DNA of 64,000 nucleotides. Source: Veillonella rogosae JCM 15642 (GTDB lineage: Bacteria; Bacillota; Negativicutes; Veillonellales; Veillonellaceae). The notes beneath the pieces were generated by a model. That model ran no database searches. It was not told the DNA's origin and saw nothing but the letters and a program-made list of their open reading frames with translations. Shown in pieces: positions 1 through 7,769 of the stretch (its first letter is position 1; each line of letters begins with the position of its first letter). The stretch covers positions 36,342-100,341 of the forward strand of contig NZ_PPCX01000007.1 in NCBI RefSeq assembly GCF_002959775.1, read 5' to 3'. Position numbers and translations under genes: made by a program.

Positions 1-1014
1 GACCCAGCGCTGTTGCGTCCAGGTCGTTTTGACCGTCAAGTTATCGTAGGTCGTCCAGACTTACGCGGTCGTGAAGCAATCTTGAAAGTACATGCTCGTA
101 ACAAGCCATTGGCTGACGATGTAGACTTAAAAACAATTGCGAAGAAAACTCCAGGCTTTACTGGTGCTGACTTGAACAACTTGTTAAACGAAGCGGCTTT
201 ATTGGCGGCTCGCCTTAACAAAAAAGTTATCACTATGGCTGAAGTTGAAGAAGCAAGTGAAAAGGTTAGCATGGGTCCTGAACGCCGCAGTCATATTGTG
301 AGCGAGAAAGACCGTAAGTTAACAGCGTACCATGAATCTGGTCATGCTATTGTGGCACATTTATTGCCTCATGCGGATCCTGTTCATAAGGTAACAATCA
401 TTCCTCGTGGCGCAGCAGGTGGTTACACTATGATGCTTCCTACAGAGGAACAAAATTACAAAACAAAATCTCAATTATTAGCGGATATTCGCGTAGCTCT
501 TGGCGGTCGAATTGCAGAGGCCTTAATCCTAGATGAAATCAGTACAGGTGCTTCTGGTGACCTTCAAAGCGTAACGAATACAGCTCGTGCGATGGTAACG
601 CGTTGGGGTATGAGTGATGAGCTTGGTCCTATCGTATTTGGTGAACAACAAGAACAAGTATTCTTGGGTAAAAACCTTGGACACGAGCGCAACTATAGTG
701 AAGAGATTGCAGCAAAAATCGACTCTGAAATTCATCGCATTGTAGAAGAAGCGTACAAAGATGTAACAAAACTTCTCAGCGAAAATGAAAAATTCTTACA
801 TGACATGGCAAATGCTTTGTTAGAAGAAGAAACAATCGATTCTAAAGCTGTAGATAATCTTTATAAATATGGTACAACGAAAGCCCCTGAAGTTGAGGAG
901 CCTAAAGAAGCTCTAGAAGCGGCAGGTATTGTAGTACCAGAGGTGGTTGAAGCTAAAGAAAACACTGCTACAGTGGATGCTCCTAGTGAAACACCTTCTA
1001 ATGAAATCAAATAA
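1..1014 (+). CDS. ftsH: ATP-dependent zinc metalloprotease FtsH (3' part; start lies before the window)
   Basis: The reading frame is open from base 1, so this is the C-terminal part of FtsH, the membrane-anchored AAA+ protease that degrades misfolded membrane proteins and short-lived regulators. The visible part begins in the AAA second region of homology (DPALLRPGRFDR), followed by the AAA lid and then the M41 peptidase domain. The zinc-binding HEXXH motif reads HESGH (bases 331-345), and the third metal ligand is probably the Asp in the later SGASGDLQ segment. The last 50 or so residues are acidic and Pro/Val/Glu-rich, as in many FtsH tails. The Walker A and B motifs and membrane segments are outside the window. 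A terminator follows at 1030. Confidence 0.97.
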   Translation, partial: DPALLRPGRFDRQVIVGRPDLRGREAILKVHARNKPLADDVDLKTIAKKTPGFTGADLNNLLNEAALLAARLNKKVITMAEVEEASEKVSMGPERRSHIVSEKDRKLTAYHESGHAIVAHLLPHADPVHKVTIIPRGAAGGYTMMLPTEEQNYKTKSQLLADIRVALGGRIAEALILDEISTGASGDLQSVTNTARAMVTRWGMSDELGPIVFGEQQEQVFLGKNLGHERNYSEEIAAKIDSEIHRIVEEAYKDVTKLLSENEKFLHDMANALLEEETIDSKAVDNLYKYGTTKAPEVEEPKEALEAAGIVVPEVVEAKENTATVDAPSETPSNEIK

Positions 1015-1029
1015 TGAGATATCTAAATA

Positions 1030-1064
1030 AAAGAGCTGGCCTCGTTGAGGACCAGCTCTTTTTA
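1030..1064 (+). terminator. Rho-independent terminator after ftsH
   Basis: AAGAGCTGG pairs with CCAGCTCTT (9 bp), with a further CCTC/GAGG pairing inside, followed by a T run. It lies between the convergent ftsH and the thrE-like gene and may serve both strands. Confidence 0.85.
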
Positions 1065-1159
1065 TATATGTTCTTTTGATTATAATTACCTATTACTAGC
1101 TATAGTACTTAGTATTCTATCTATATTGTGAAGCTCGTAATGTAGTTGGTGAGGATTAG

Positions 1160-2503
1160 CTATTGGCCATCATTAATATGACGTGTTGCCAAGTACTGTT
1201 GAATTCTACGCTCTTTTCGGGCTTTTAAATATTTTTGAGCCAGTACATTTGGAATTGCTACACCAATCGCAATACTTACAATAGTAAGGACGCCTGTTAC
1301 ACTGTTTTGGACCATATGAAGTAAGCCGGATTCTGATAGTGCGTTGATATGAAGCATATCAAAGAGGAATCTGTAATATAAAATACCAGGCATTAAGGCT
1401 ATAGCAGATGGGACGATGATAATTGTGCTAGATGTTCTCAGCCAAGTAGAAACTTTTACATAGATTACGCTCATTACAGCGGCGCCTACAAAGGTAGCAC
1501 CTGGAATGGAGAAGCCAAATTCAACAGTTAATAAATTGCGGATAAATACGCATAATACACCACCAATACCAATGGATACTAGTAATCGGACAGGGGCGTT
1601 AAATAGTACTGCAAAGGATGCGGCTGCTGTAAAAGCCCCTATAATTTGCTCAATGGTTAATACATGAGGCTTAATATCTACAAAGCTAAAGGCCGGCATA
1701 GGGCTAAAGTATAATGCCATGGCCATGCCTAAGGTCATGCTACCAACGATAAGGATCGTTCTAATAGCTCTTGTAATTCCCGATAAAATATGGTTGTTGA
1801 TGGTATCAATAACGGAGTTTATAAGAGGTACACCAGGTATCATAAATAAGGTACAACAAACAAGAACGTAAACTAACGAATCTTGTTCTATATGCGAGTA
1901 GAAACCATAGGCAGAAACCATGGCGGCAAAGCCGCCAATTGCAATGCCTACATATTCATTGCAACCAAAGCGTACCGATAAGGTACGACCAAAATAACCG
2001 ATTAGAGAACAAATAACAGTTACAATAAAAGCTATTATATCGCCACTATATAAAAAGGCAAGGCCTGCTGATCCGAGGGCACAAGCAATACCCTTTATCC
2101 AATCAGGATATACTGGAATAGTGCAATCTAATTTTGAAATTAACTGTTCATAAGTTGTAAGTGAATAATGTCGTTCAAAGGCTCGCCAAGTTAGTTTAGA
2201 TACTGCATTAATCATGGCCATATTGGGTACATGGACAGGTGTTTTTCTAAATACGGTAATAGATCGTTCTTTATGCAGTAAATTGACCATAATCGTAGTA
2301 TAGGAAATATGTATATTTAAATAATCATGAGGAATACCCATAAATGTGGCGGCTTTAAGCATTTCTTCAATGATTCGATTTGTATCGGCACCACATTCCA
2401 TGAGTAGTTTGCCTATGTTTAATAGGATATCTAGCTTTCTATGAATATGAATAAACGGGTTCTCAAGAACTTCATTTTTTTCTTTTAATGTAAATTGTTT
2501 CAT
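1160..2503 (-). CDS. Threonine/serine exporter family protein (ThrE, fused two-domain form)
   Basis: Polytopic inner-membrane protein of 447 aa. The N-terminal soluble and membrane region (about residues 20-260) resembles the ThrE/DUF1212 domain, with the family-like run LLMECGADTNRIIEEM near residue 32 and a following hydrophobic bundle. The C-terminal half (about 280-430) is a second hydrophobic domain of the ThrE_2/DUF3815 type. Members export threonine or serine by proton antiport, or form paired YjjP/YjjB-type exporters; here both halves are in one chain. The start at 2503 is preceded by a strong GGGGAGA ribosome binding site 3 bases before the ATG. It is the only clear minus-strand gene here and diverges from birA. 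The substrate is inferred from family only. Confidence 0.85.
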   Translation of the reverse strand: MKQFTLKEKNEVLENPFIHIHRKLDILLNIGKLLMECGADTNRIIEEMLKAATFMGIPHDYLNIHISYTTIMVNLLHKERSITVFRKTPVHVPNMAMINAVSKLTWRAFERHYSLTTYEQLISKLDCTIPVYPDWIKGIACALGSAGLAFLYSGDIIAFIVTVICSLIGYFGRTLSVRFGCNEYVGIAIGGFAAMVSAYGFYSHIEQDSLVYVLVCCTLFMIPGVPLINSVIDTINNHILSGITRAIRTILIVGSMTLGMAMALYFSPMPAFSFVDIKPHVLTIEQIIGAFTAAASFAVLFNAPVRLLVSIGIGGVLCVFIRNLLTVEFGFSIPGATFVGAAVMSVIYVKVSTWLRTSSTIIIVPSAIALMPGILYYRFLFDMLHINALSESGLLHMVQNSVTGVLTIVSIAIGVAIPNVLAQKYLKARKERRIQQYLATRHINDGQ

Positions 2504-2525
2504 ATATCTCCCCAGATAATGATAG

Positions 2526-2531
2526 ATTATA
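2526..2531 (-). promoter_or_regulatory. Putative -10 box of the ThrE-family gene
   Basis: On the minus strand a perfect TATAAT lies about 23 bases upstream of the start codon. No convincing -35 box is present at the usual distance, so this is a tentative call. Confidence 0.4.
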
Positions 2532-2636
2532 CTATTGTTATCTTTTACATACGGTATAACTTAATACTATATGTATTATATCATTAATTACTATAAATAA
2601 TCCTTGCTTTTTATAGGGGACACTTGTACAATCGAA

Positions 2637-2656
2637 TTGTAAACCTAGGTTGACAA
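2637..2656. promoter_or_regulatory. 20-bp inverted repeat just upstream of birA, BirA-operator-like half-sites
   Basis: TTGTAAACCTAGGTTGACAA is an inverted repeat of two 10-bp arms with one mismatch. Each arm resembles the BirA half-site TTGTAAACC/GGTTTACAA known from biotin operators, but the arms abut instead of being separated by 14-15 bp. It lies 18 bases before the birA start codon. An autoregulatory role is inference. Confidence 0.45.
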
Positions 2657-2674
2657 AGAAAGGGGCTCTAAACT

Positions 2675-3649
2675 ATGCGTGATGAAGTGCTAGAATTCTT
2701 GAGACAAAACCAAGGTAGTTTCGTATCGGGACAAGATATGTCCGAAGCATGCCATGTTTCGCGCACAGCTATTTGGAAACATATCAAGGCGTTACGTCAA
2801 AAAGGCTACAAAATAGAATCTTATACCAAGAGGGGGTATCGATTATTGGAGGAACCTGATTTGTTAAGTCCATTGGCCATGAAGCAAATCTTAAAGACCG
2901 ATGTGTTTGGCAAACGATATGTTTATATGGATGTTACAGAGTCTACAAACCTAGAGGCTCGTCGATTAGCTCAACAAGGTGCTGAAGAAGGTACTGTTGT
3001 CGTTACAGAAGAGCAAGCAGCTGGTCGTGGTCGCTTATCTCGTGGCTGGTATTCTCCATTTGGTAAAGGTCTATGGTTTAGTCTTATCTTGCGCCCTGAT
3101 TTTGCGCCTGTAGAAGCACCAAAGTGTACGTTGATGGCCGCAGTGGCATTAACAAAGGCATTCCATAAAATGGGGCTCACTGATGCGGGTATTAAGTGGC
3201 CTAATGATATTTTAGTGAATGGCCGTAAATTGGTAGGTATCTTAACAGAAATGTCCGGCTCTATGGAGGAAATCTCTCATATTGTGATGGGCATTGGTGT
3301 CAATGTTAAAACAAAACAAGAAGAACTACCAGAAGAATTAAAATTAATTGCTACATCCCTCGCGATGGAAGGGATCGATATTGAGCGGACGGAAGCATTT
3401 AGAATTATATTAGAAGCCTTAGAGCATCAATATTATGATGTGCTTGATAGCGGCTTTGAGGAAACTCTCAATGAATGGCGTCAATTATCGGTGACTCTCG
3501 GTGAAGAAATCGAGGTTCGCGCTCCTGGTAATACCTATGAAGGGGTAGCAACCGATATTGATGAAGATGGTAATTTATTAGTAAGAATCCCGGATGGGAC
3601 TGTTAAACGTGTTATGGCAGGGGACGTATCAATTCGTCCGCGTAAATAG
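2675..3649 (+). CDS. birA: Bifunctional biotin-[acetyl-CoA-carboxylase] ligase / biotin operon repressor BirA
   Basis: Class II biotin protein ligase of 324 aa. Residues 1-60 form a winged helix-turn-helix (SRTAIWKHIKALRQKGY), so it is likely also a DNA-binding biotin repressor. The ligase core carries the biotinyl-AMP loop GRGRLSRGW (about 117-125) and KWPNDILVNGRKLVGILTE, and ends in the SH3-like C-terminal domain. It joins biotin to carboxylase or decarboxylase carrier domains; Veillonella uses biotin-dependent decarboxylases of the methylmalonyl-CoA type, a likely substrate class. The start has an AAAGGGG Shine-Dalgarno. The coaX ribosome binding site overlaps the birA stop, so the two form an operon. 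Confidence 0.96.
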   Translation: MRDEVLEFLRQNQGSFVSGQDMSEACHVSRTAIWKHIKALRQKGYKIESYTKRGYRLLEEPDLLSPLAMKQILKTDVFGKRYVYMDVTESTNLEARRLAQQGAEEGTVVVTEEQAAGRGRLSRGWYSPFGKGLWFSLILRPDFAPVEAPKCTLMAAVALTKAFHKMGLTDAGIKWPNDILVNGRKLVGILTEMSGSMEEISHIVMGIGVNVKTKQEELPEELKLIATSLAMEGIDIERTEAFRIILEALEHQYYDVLDSGFEETLNEWRQLSVTLGEEIEVRAPGNTYEGVATDIDEDGNLLVRIPDGTVKRVMAGDVSIRPRK

Positions 3650-3658
3650 GAGGCATTC

Positions 3659-4426
3659 ATGTTATTAGTAATTGATGTGGGGAACACCAACATTGTTCTC
3701 GGTGTATACGACAAGGCAGAGCTTGTAGGTCACTGGCGTATTTCCACGGATCGGGTTCGTACCACTGATGAATATGGCATGTTGATGATGAACTTGTTCT
3801 TCCACGATCGCAAGGTTGATGTGAAAGATATTAAAGATATTATCATTTCTTCTGTTGTACCTCCAATGATGCCTACCTTAGAACGTGTATGTTTACGTTA
3901 TTTCAATGTGAATCCTCTTATCGTAGGTCCTGGTACTAAAACAGGTATTGCTATTAAGTATGATAATCCGCGTGAAGTCGGTGCGGACCGCATCGTAAAT
4001 GCTGTAGCGGCTCATGAAAAATACAAGGGTGACTTGATTATTATCGACTTTGGTACAGCAACTACTTATTGTGCAGTACAAGGTAATGGCGATTATATGG
4101 GCGGTGTTATTACGCCAGGTGTAACAATTTCTGCGGAGGCTCTATTCCAACGGGCTGCTAAATTGCCACGTATTGAAGTAAGAGATCCAGGGCAAGTCAT
4201 TTGCCGGAATACCGTATCTTCTATGCAATCCGGTATGTTCTACGGCTACGTAGGCCAAGTAGAGGGTCTCGTAACGCGCATGAAAGCAGAAATGGGCGAC
4301 CACGTAACTGTAGTGGCTACAGGTGGTTTGGCACAGCTTATCAGCAGTGCTACAGACTGCATTGACCATGTAGAGCCTATGCTTACACTAGAAGGTTTAC
4401 GCCTTATTTACGAAAGAAATAAATAA
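3659..4426 (+). CDS. coaX: Type III pantothenate kinase
   Basis: CoaX, 255 aa, phosphorylates pantothenate in the first step of coenzyme A synthesis. It has the ASKHA-fold phosphate loop IDVGNTN (residues 5-11), the central [15 protein letters not shown] and DFGTATTYC motifs, and GGVITPGV, all typical of type III kinases. Length is normal. Translation starts 9 bases after the birA stop with TAGGAGG as ribosome binding site, indicating cotranscription. The birA-coaX pairing is common in Firmicutes. Confidence 0.97.
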   Translation: MLLVIDVGNTNIVLGVYDKAELVGHWRISTDRVRTTDEYGMLMMNLFFHDRKVDVKDIKDIIISSVVPPMMPTLERVCLRYFNVNPLIVGPGTKTGIAIKYDNPREVGADRIVNAVAAHEKYKGDLIIIDFGTATTYCAVQGNGDYMGGVITPGVTISAEALFQRAAKLPRIEVRDPGQVICRNTVSSMQSGMFYGYVGQVEGLVTRMKAEMGDHVTVVATGGLAQLISSATDCIDHVEPMLTLEGLRLIYERNK

Positions 4427-4473
4427 TGCTACTATAATATAGTTACGTATATGTAACGAAGTAGTGTACATTC

Positions 4474-4500
4474 GGGTACAGCTTATGCTGTACCCTTTTT
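4474..4500 (+). terminator. Rho-independent terminator after coaX
   Basis: GGGTACAGC pairs perfectly with GCTGTACCC around a 4-base loop and is followed by a T run. Confidence 0.92.
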
Positions 4501-4520
4501 GTTAGGGGATATAGAATTAT

Positions 4521-5507
4521 ATGAATCATAAACAGTGGCAAATAGGGTCCGTCAAAATTGATGGTCAAGCCATATTAGCGCCTATGGCAGGGGTAAGCGA
4601 TATTGCCTATCGCTTACTTGCTAAAGAGCATGGCGCCGCCATGGTTTGCACCGAAATGGTTAGCGCCATGGGCATTAAATATAAAAATGAGCGCACTCAT
4701 GAATTGTTGCGTATTGAAGAGGTAGAACGCCCTGTATCTATGCAAATCTTTGGTTCCAATCCAGAAGCAATTGCGTTAGGCGCAAAGGTAGTAGCTGATG
4801 CAGGTGCCGATATTGTAGATATTAATATGGGCTGTCCTGTGAAAAAGGTAGTAACCTCTGGTGATGGTTCTGCTCTTATGAAAAATCCAGATTTAGCAGC
4901 TCGTGTAGCAGAGGCTGCGGTTAAGGCCGTCGATGTGCCTGTAACCGTAAAAATGCGAATCGGTTGGGATAGTGATTCCATCAATGTTGTGGACTTTGCT
5001 AAGCGCATCGAATCTACAGGTGTGGCGGCTATTGCAGTACATGGCCGTACTAAGGAGCAAATGTACAGTGGGCATGCTGATTGGTCTTATATTAAGGCTG
5101 TAAAAGAGGCTGTGTCTATACCTGTTATTGGTAATGGCGATATAGTAGAGCCTGAAGATGCAAAGCAAATGCTTGATGAAACGGGTTGTGATGCGGTAAT
5201 GGTAGGCCGTGGTGCACAGGGGAATCCTTGGATCTTTGGTCGTATTCACCATTATTTGGCGACTGGTGAAATATTACCGGCGCCTACAGATATTGAGCGT
5301 CTCGATATGCTATTAAAACATTTTGATTTGTTATGCCAATATAAGGGTGAAAGTATGGCCGTTAAGGAAATACGAACTCATGCAGGGTGGTATATGAAGG
5401 GACTTCCTGAATCTGCCTATTGGCGCAATCGTGTGAATACAATTCATACTGTAACAAGCTTTCACGATGAGCTAGACTCATACCGTAAAATACTGGCTGC
5501 AATGTAG
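4521..5507 (+). CDS. dusB: tRNA-dihydrouridine synthase (DusB family)
   Basis: FMN-dependent enzyme of 328 aa reducing uridines in tRNA D-loops. The N-terminal TIM barrel begins with [13 protein letters not shown], has the catalytic cysteine in [10 protein letters not shown] (Cys105), and the FMN-phosphate binding region GNGDI...[16 protein letters not shown]; a helical C-terminal domain follows from about residue 250. Length and motifs match the DusB class. An AGGGGAT ribosome binding site precedes the ATG. It sits alone between the coaX terminator and the greA promoter. Confidence 0.95.
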   Translation: MNHKQWQIGSVKIDGQAILAPMAGVSDIAYRLLAKEHGAAMVCTEMVSAMGIKYKNERTHELLRIEEVERPVSMQIFGSNPEAIALGAKVVADAGADIVDINMGCPVKKVVTSGDGSALMKNPDLAARVAEAAVKAVDVPVTVKMRIGWDSDSINVVDFAKRIESTGVAAIAVHGRTKEQMYSGHADWSYIKAVKEAVSIPVIGNGDIVEPEDAKQMLDETGCDAVMVGRGAQGNPWIFGRIHHYLATGEILPAPTDIERLDMLLKHFDLLCQYKGESMAVKEIRTHAGWYMKGLPESAYWRNRVNTIHTVTSFHDELDSYRKILAAM

Positions 5508-5512
5508 TGAGA

Positions 5513-5541
5513 TTGACAAATGAATAGTATTTTTATATAAT
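5513..5541 (+). promoter_or_regulatory. Consensus sigmaA promoter for greA-lysS
   Basis: TTGACA, 17-base spacer, TATAAT: a perfect consensus promoter directly after dusB. Transcription should start near 5548, about 80 bases before the greA start. Confidence 0.9.
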
Positions 5542-5568
5542 GGTTGAGATAATTTAGAAACAAAAGAC

Positions 5569-5596
5569 AAGGTGTCATCTTACTATGGCACTTTTT
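5569..5596 (+). terminator. Leader terminator/attenuator between the greA promoter and greA
   Basis: A 10-bp stem (AAGGTGTCAT with ATGGCACTTT, including G-U pairs) and a 6-base loop, followed by five T residues. It lies downstream of the promoter and upstream of the gene, so it would terminate transcripts only about 50 nt long unless read through. Confidence 0.65.
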
Positions 5597-5630
5597 CTTA
5601 TTATTTATATGTAGAAAGAGTGGGGTACCC

Positions 5631-6104
5631 ATGGCAGACGTAAAAGAAACATTACTTACCGCCGACGGTTTAAAGAAATTAGAAGAAGAATTAGCGTACT
5701 ATAAATCTGTACGTCGTATTGAAGTATCTGAACGTATTAAGACAGCTATTGAATATGGCGATATCAGTGAAAACTCTGAATATGATGATGCAAAAAATGA
5801 ACAAGCTTTCATCGAAGGTCATATTGTAGAGTTAGAAAATAAAATTAACACGGCGAAAATCATTGACGAGTCCGTAAAGGGCGATGTTGTATCTGTAGGT
5901 AGTAAAGTTGTTGTACTTGATACGATGTACAATGATGAATTGGAATATGTTATCGTTGGTTCCTCTGAAGCGGATCCATTTAACAATCGTATCTCTAACG
6001 AATCTCCTGTAGGTAAAGCTATTTTGGGCAAACGCAAAGGTGATGAAGTAGAGGTTTCCACACCAGATGGTCCTGTAACATTCAAAGTGTTAGCAATCCA
6101 ATAA
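5631..6104 (+). CDS. greA: Transcription elongation factor GreA
   Basis: Typical 157-aa GreA: an N-terminal antiparallel coiled coil (about 1-75) carrying the acidic tip [15 protein letters not shown] that stimulates RNA polymerase transcript cleavage, then an FKBP-like C-terminal domain ([18 protein letters not shown]). The start is preceded by GAGTGGGG. lysS follows after 29 bases, so the two are cotranscribed, an arrangement also found in other Firmicutes. A consensus promoter plus leader hairpin suggests attenuation control. Confidence 0.97.
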   Translation: MADVKETLLTADGLKKLEEELAYYKSVRRIEVSERIKTAIEYGDISENSEYDDAKNEQAFIEGHIVELENKINTAKIIDESVKGDVVSVGSKVVVLDTMYNDELEYVIVGSSEADPFNNRISNESPVGKAILGKRKGDEVEVSTPDGPVTFKVLAIQ

Positions 6105-6133
6105 TTTACATTTACTGACGAAGAGGCGATAAC

Positions 6134-7657
6134 ATGAGTGAAGAAATTAAAAATGTACAAGAAGAGCTGAATGAGCAAATGCAAATTCGCCGCGACAAAT
6201 TGGCTGAATACGAAGCAGATGGCATCTATCCATTTGGTCAACGTTTTGTTGTAAAAGATAATGCAAAAGAAATTAAAGATGACTTCTTCTTGAAATATGA
6301 TGGTCAACCTGTAGTTATTGCAGGGCGCTTGATGACAATCCGTTCCCATGGTAAAACGGCATTTGCTAATGTTCGTGATAAATCTGGGGATATTCAAGTA
6401 TATTTCCGTAAAGATGTATTGGGCGAAGAGGCTTATAAATACGTAAAAATGCTTGATATCGGTGATATCATCGGTGTAGAAGGTCATGTATTTAAAACTC
6501 ATACAGGTGAAGTTACAATTAAAGTTAACAAATTAACTTTGTTATCTAAATCTTTACGTCCATTGCCAGAAAAATGGCATGGTTTAAAGGATACAGAACT
6601 TCGTTACCGTCAACGTTATGTTGATTTGATCGTAAATCCTGAAGTTCGTGATACATTTGTAAAACGTTCCCAAATCGTTGCTAAAATTCGCGAATACATG
6701 ATGCGTGATGGTTTCATGGAAGTAGAAACACCAATGATGCATGCTATCCCTGGTGGTGCTGCAGCTCGTCCATTCATCACTCACCACAATGCGCTTGATA
6801 TCGATATTTACATGCGTATTGCACCAGAATTGTACCTCAAACGCTTGATCGTTGGTGGTATGGACCGCGTATTCGAAATGAACCGTTGTTTCCGTAACGA
6901 AGGTATCGATAATCGTCATAATCCAGAATTCACTACTATCGAATCTTACCAAGCGTATGGCGATGTTGAGGATGCTATTCGCTTAACAGAAAACCTTGTG
7001 TCCTACTGTGCACAAGAGGTTCTAGGTACACAAGAAATCACATACCAAGGTACTGAAATCAATTTGACTCCACCTTGGAACCGTATCACAATGGCAGAAG
7101 GTGTAAAAAAATACACTGGTGAAGACTTTGATGCAGTAACTACTGTTGAAGAAGCTCGTGCTATTGCAGATCGTTTAAATGTAGAATACACAGAAAATGA
7201 TGGTATTGGTAAAATCTTAAATGCTTGCTTCGAAGATTATGTAGAAGAAAACTTGATTCAACCAACTATCGTATATGGTCATCCAAAAGAAATTTCTCCA
7301 CTTGCAAAAGCAAGTCGTGAAAATCCATTGGCTACAGAACGTTTTGAAGCGTTCATTTATGGTCGTGAATTGGCCAACGGCTTCTCCGAGTTAAATGACC
7401 CGATCGACCAAAAACAACGTTTCTTGGATCAATTGAAAGAACGCGAAGCTGGCGATGATGAAGCTCACCGTATGGATGAAGACTTCGTTACAGCTCTTGA
7501 ATACGGTTTACCTCCAACAGCAGGTTTAGGTGTTGGTATCGACCGTCTCGTTATGTTCTTAACAGACTCTGCATCCATCCGCGATGTATTGTTGTTCCCA
7601 TTGATGAAACCAGAAGCTCCTAAGCATATTGAAGCTGAAGAAGAAGCAGCTGAATAA
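6134..7657 (+). CDS. lysS: Lysyl-tRNA synthetase (class II)
   Basis: 507-aa class IIb synthetase charging tRNA-Lys. An N-terminal OB-fold anticodon-binding domain (about 60-165) is followed by the class II catalytic core with motif 2 ([20 protein letters not shown]) and motif 3 ([13 protein letters not shown]). Length is standard. No T-box or lysine riboswitch is visible in the 29-base gap from greA; control is probably through the greA promoter and its leader hairpin. Confidence 0.98.
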   Translation: MSEEIKNVQEELNEQMQIRRDKLAEYEADGIYPFGQRFVVKDNAKEIKDDFFLKYDGQPVVIAGRLMTIRSHGKTAFANVRDKSGDIQVYFRKDVLGEEAYKYVKMLDIGDIIGVEGHVFKTHTGEVTIKVNKLTLLSKSLRPLPEKWHGLKDTELRYRQRYVDLIVNPEVRDTFVKRSQIVAKIREYMMRDGFMEVETPMMHAIPGGAAARPFITHHNALDIDIYMRIAPELYLKRLIVGGMDRVFEMNRCFRNEGIDNRHNPEFTTIESYQAYGDVEDAIRLTENLVSYCAQEVLGTQEITYQGTEINLTPPWNRITMAEGVKKYTGEDFDAVTTVEEARAIADRLNVEYTENDGIGKILNACFEDYVEENLIQPTIVYGHPKEISPLAKASRENPLATERFEAFIYGRELANGFSELNDPIDQKQRFLDQLKEREAGDDEAHRMDEDFVTALEYGLPPTAGLGVGIDRLVMFLTDSASIRDVLLFPLMKPEAPKHIEAEEEAAE

Positions 7658-7669
7658 TCTAACATATAA

Positions 7670-7702
7670 AGGCTCCCTATTCTTTGAGTAGGGAGCTTTT
7701 TT
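7670..7702 (+). terminator. Rho-independent terminator after lysS
   Basis: GCTCCCTA pairs with TAGGGAGC around a 9-base loop, followed by six T residues. Confidence 0.92.
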
Positions 7703-7769
7703 ACATGACCATAATGTACTACGTTAAATACTATAAGCATATAAAGTATTGACATGAAGAGAGGAGGCT

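Noticed and set aside
2515..2532. Fur-box-like GATAATGATAGATTATAC overlapping the -10 box of the ThrE-family gene
   Set aside because: Only the first ten bases fit the Fur consensus and the second half lacks symmetry; such AT-rich matches are common here.
5819..6502. Long minus-strand open frame opposite greA and lysS
   Set aside because: Shadow of two strongly conserved genes; no recognisable protein features and no ribosome binding site.
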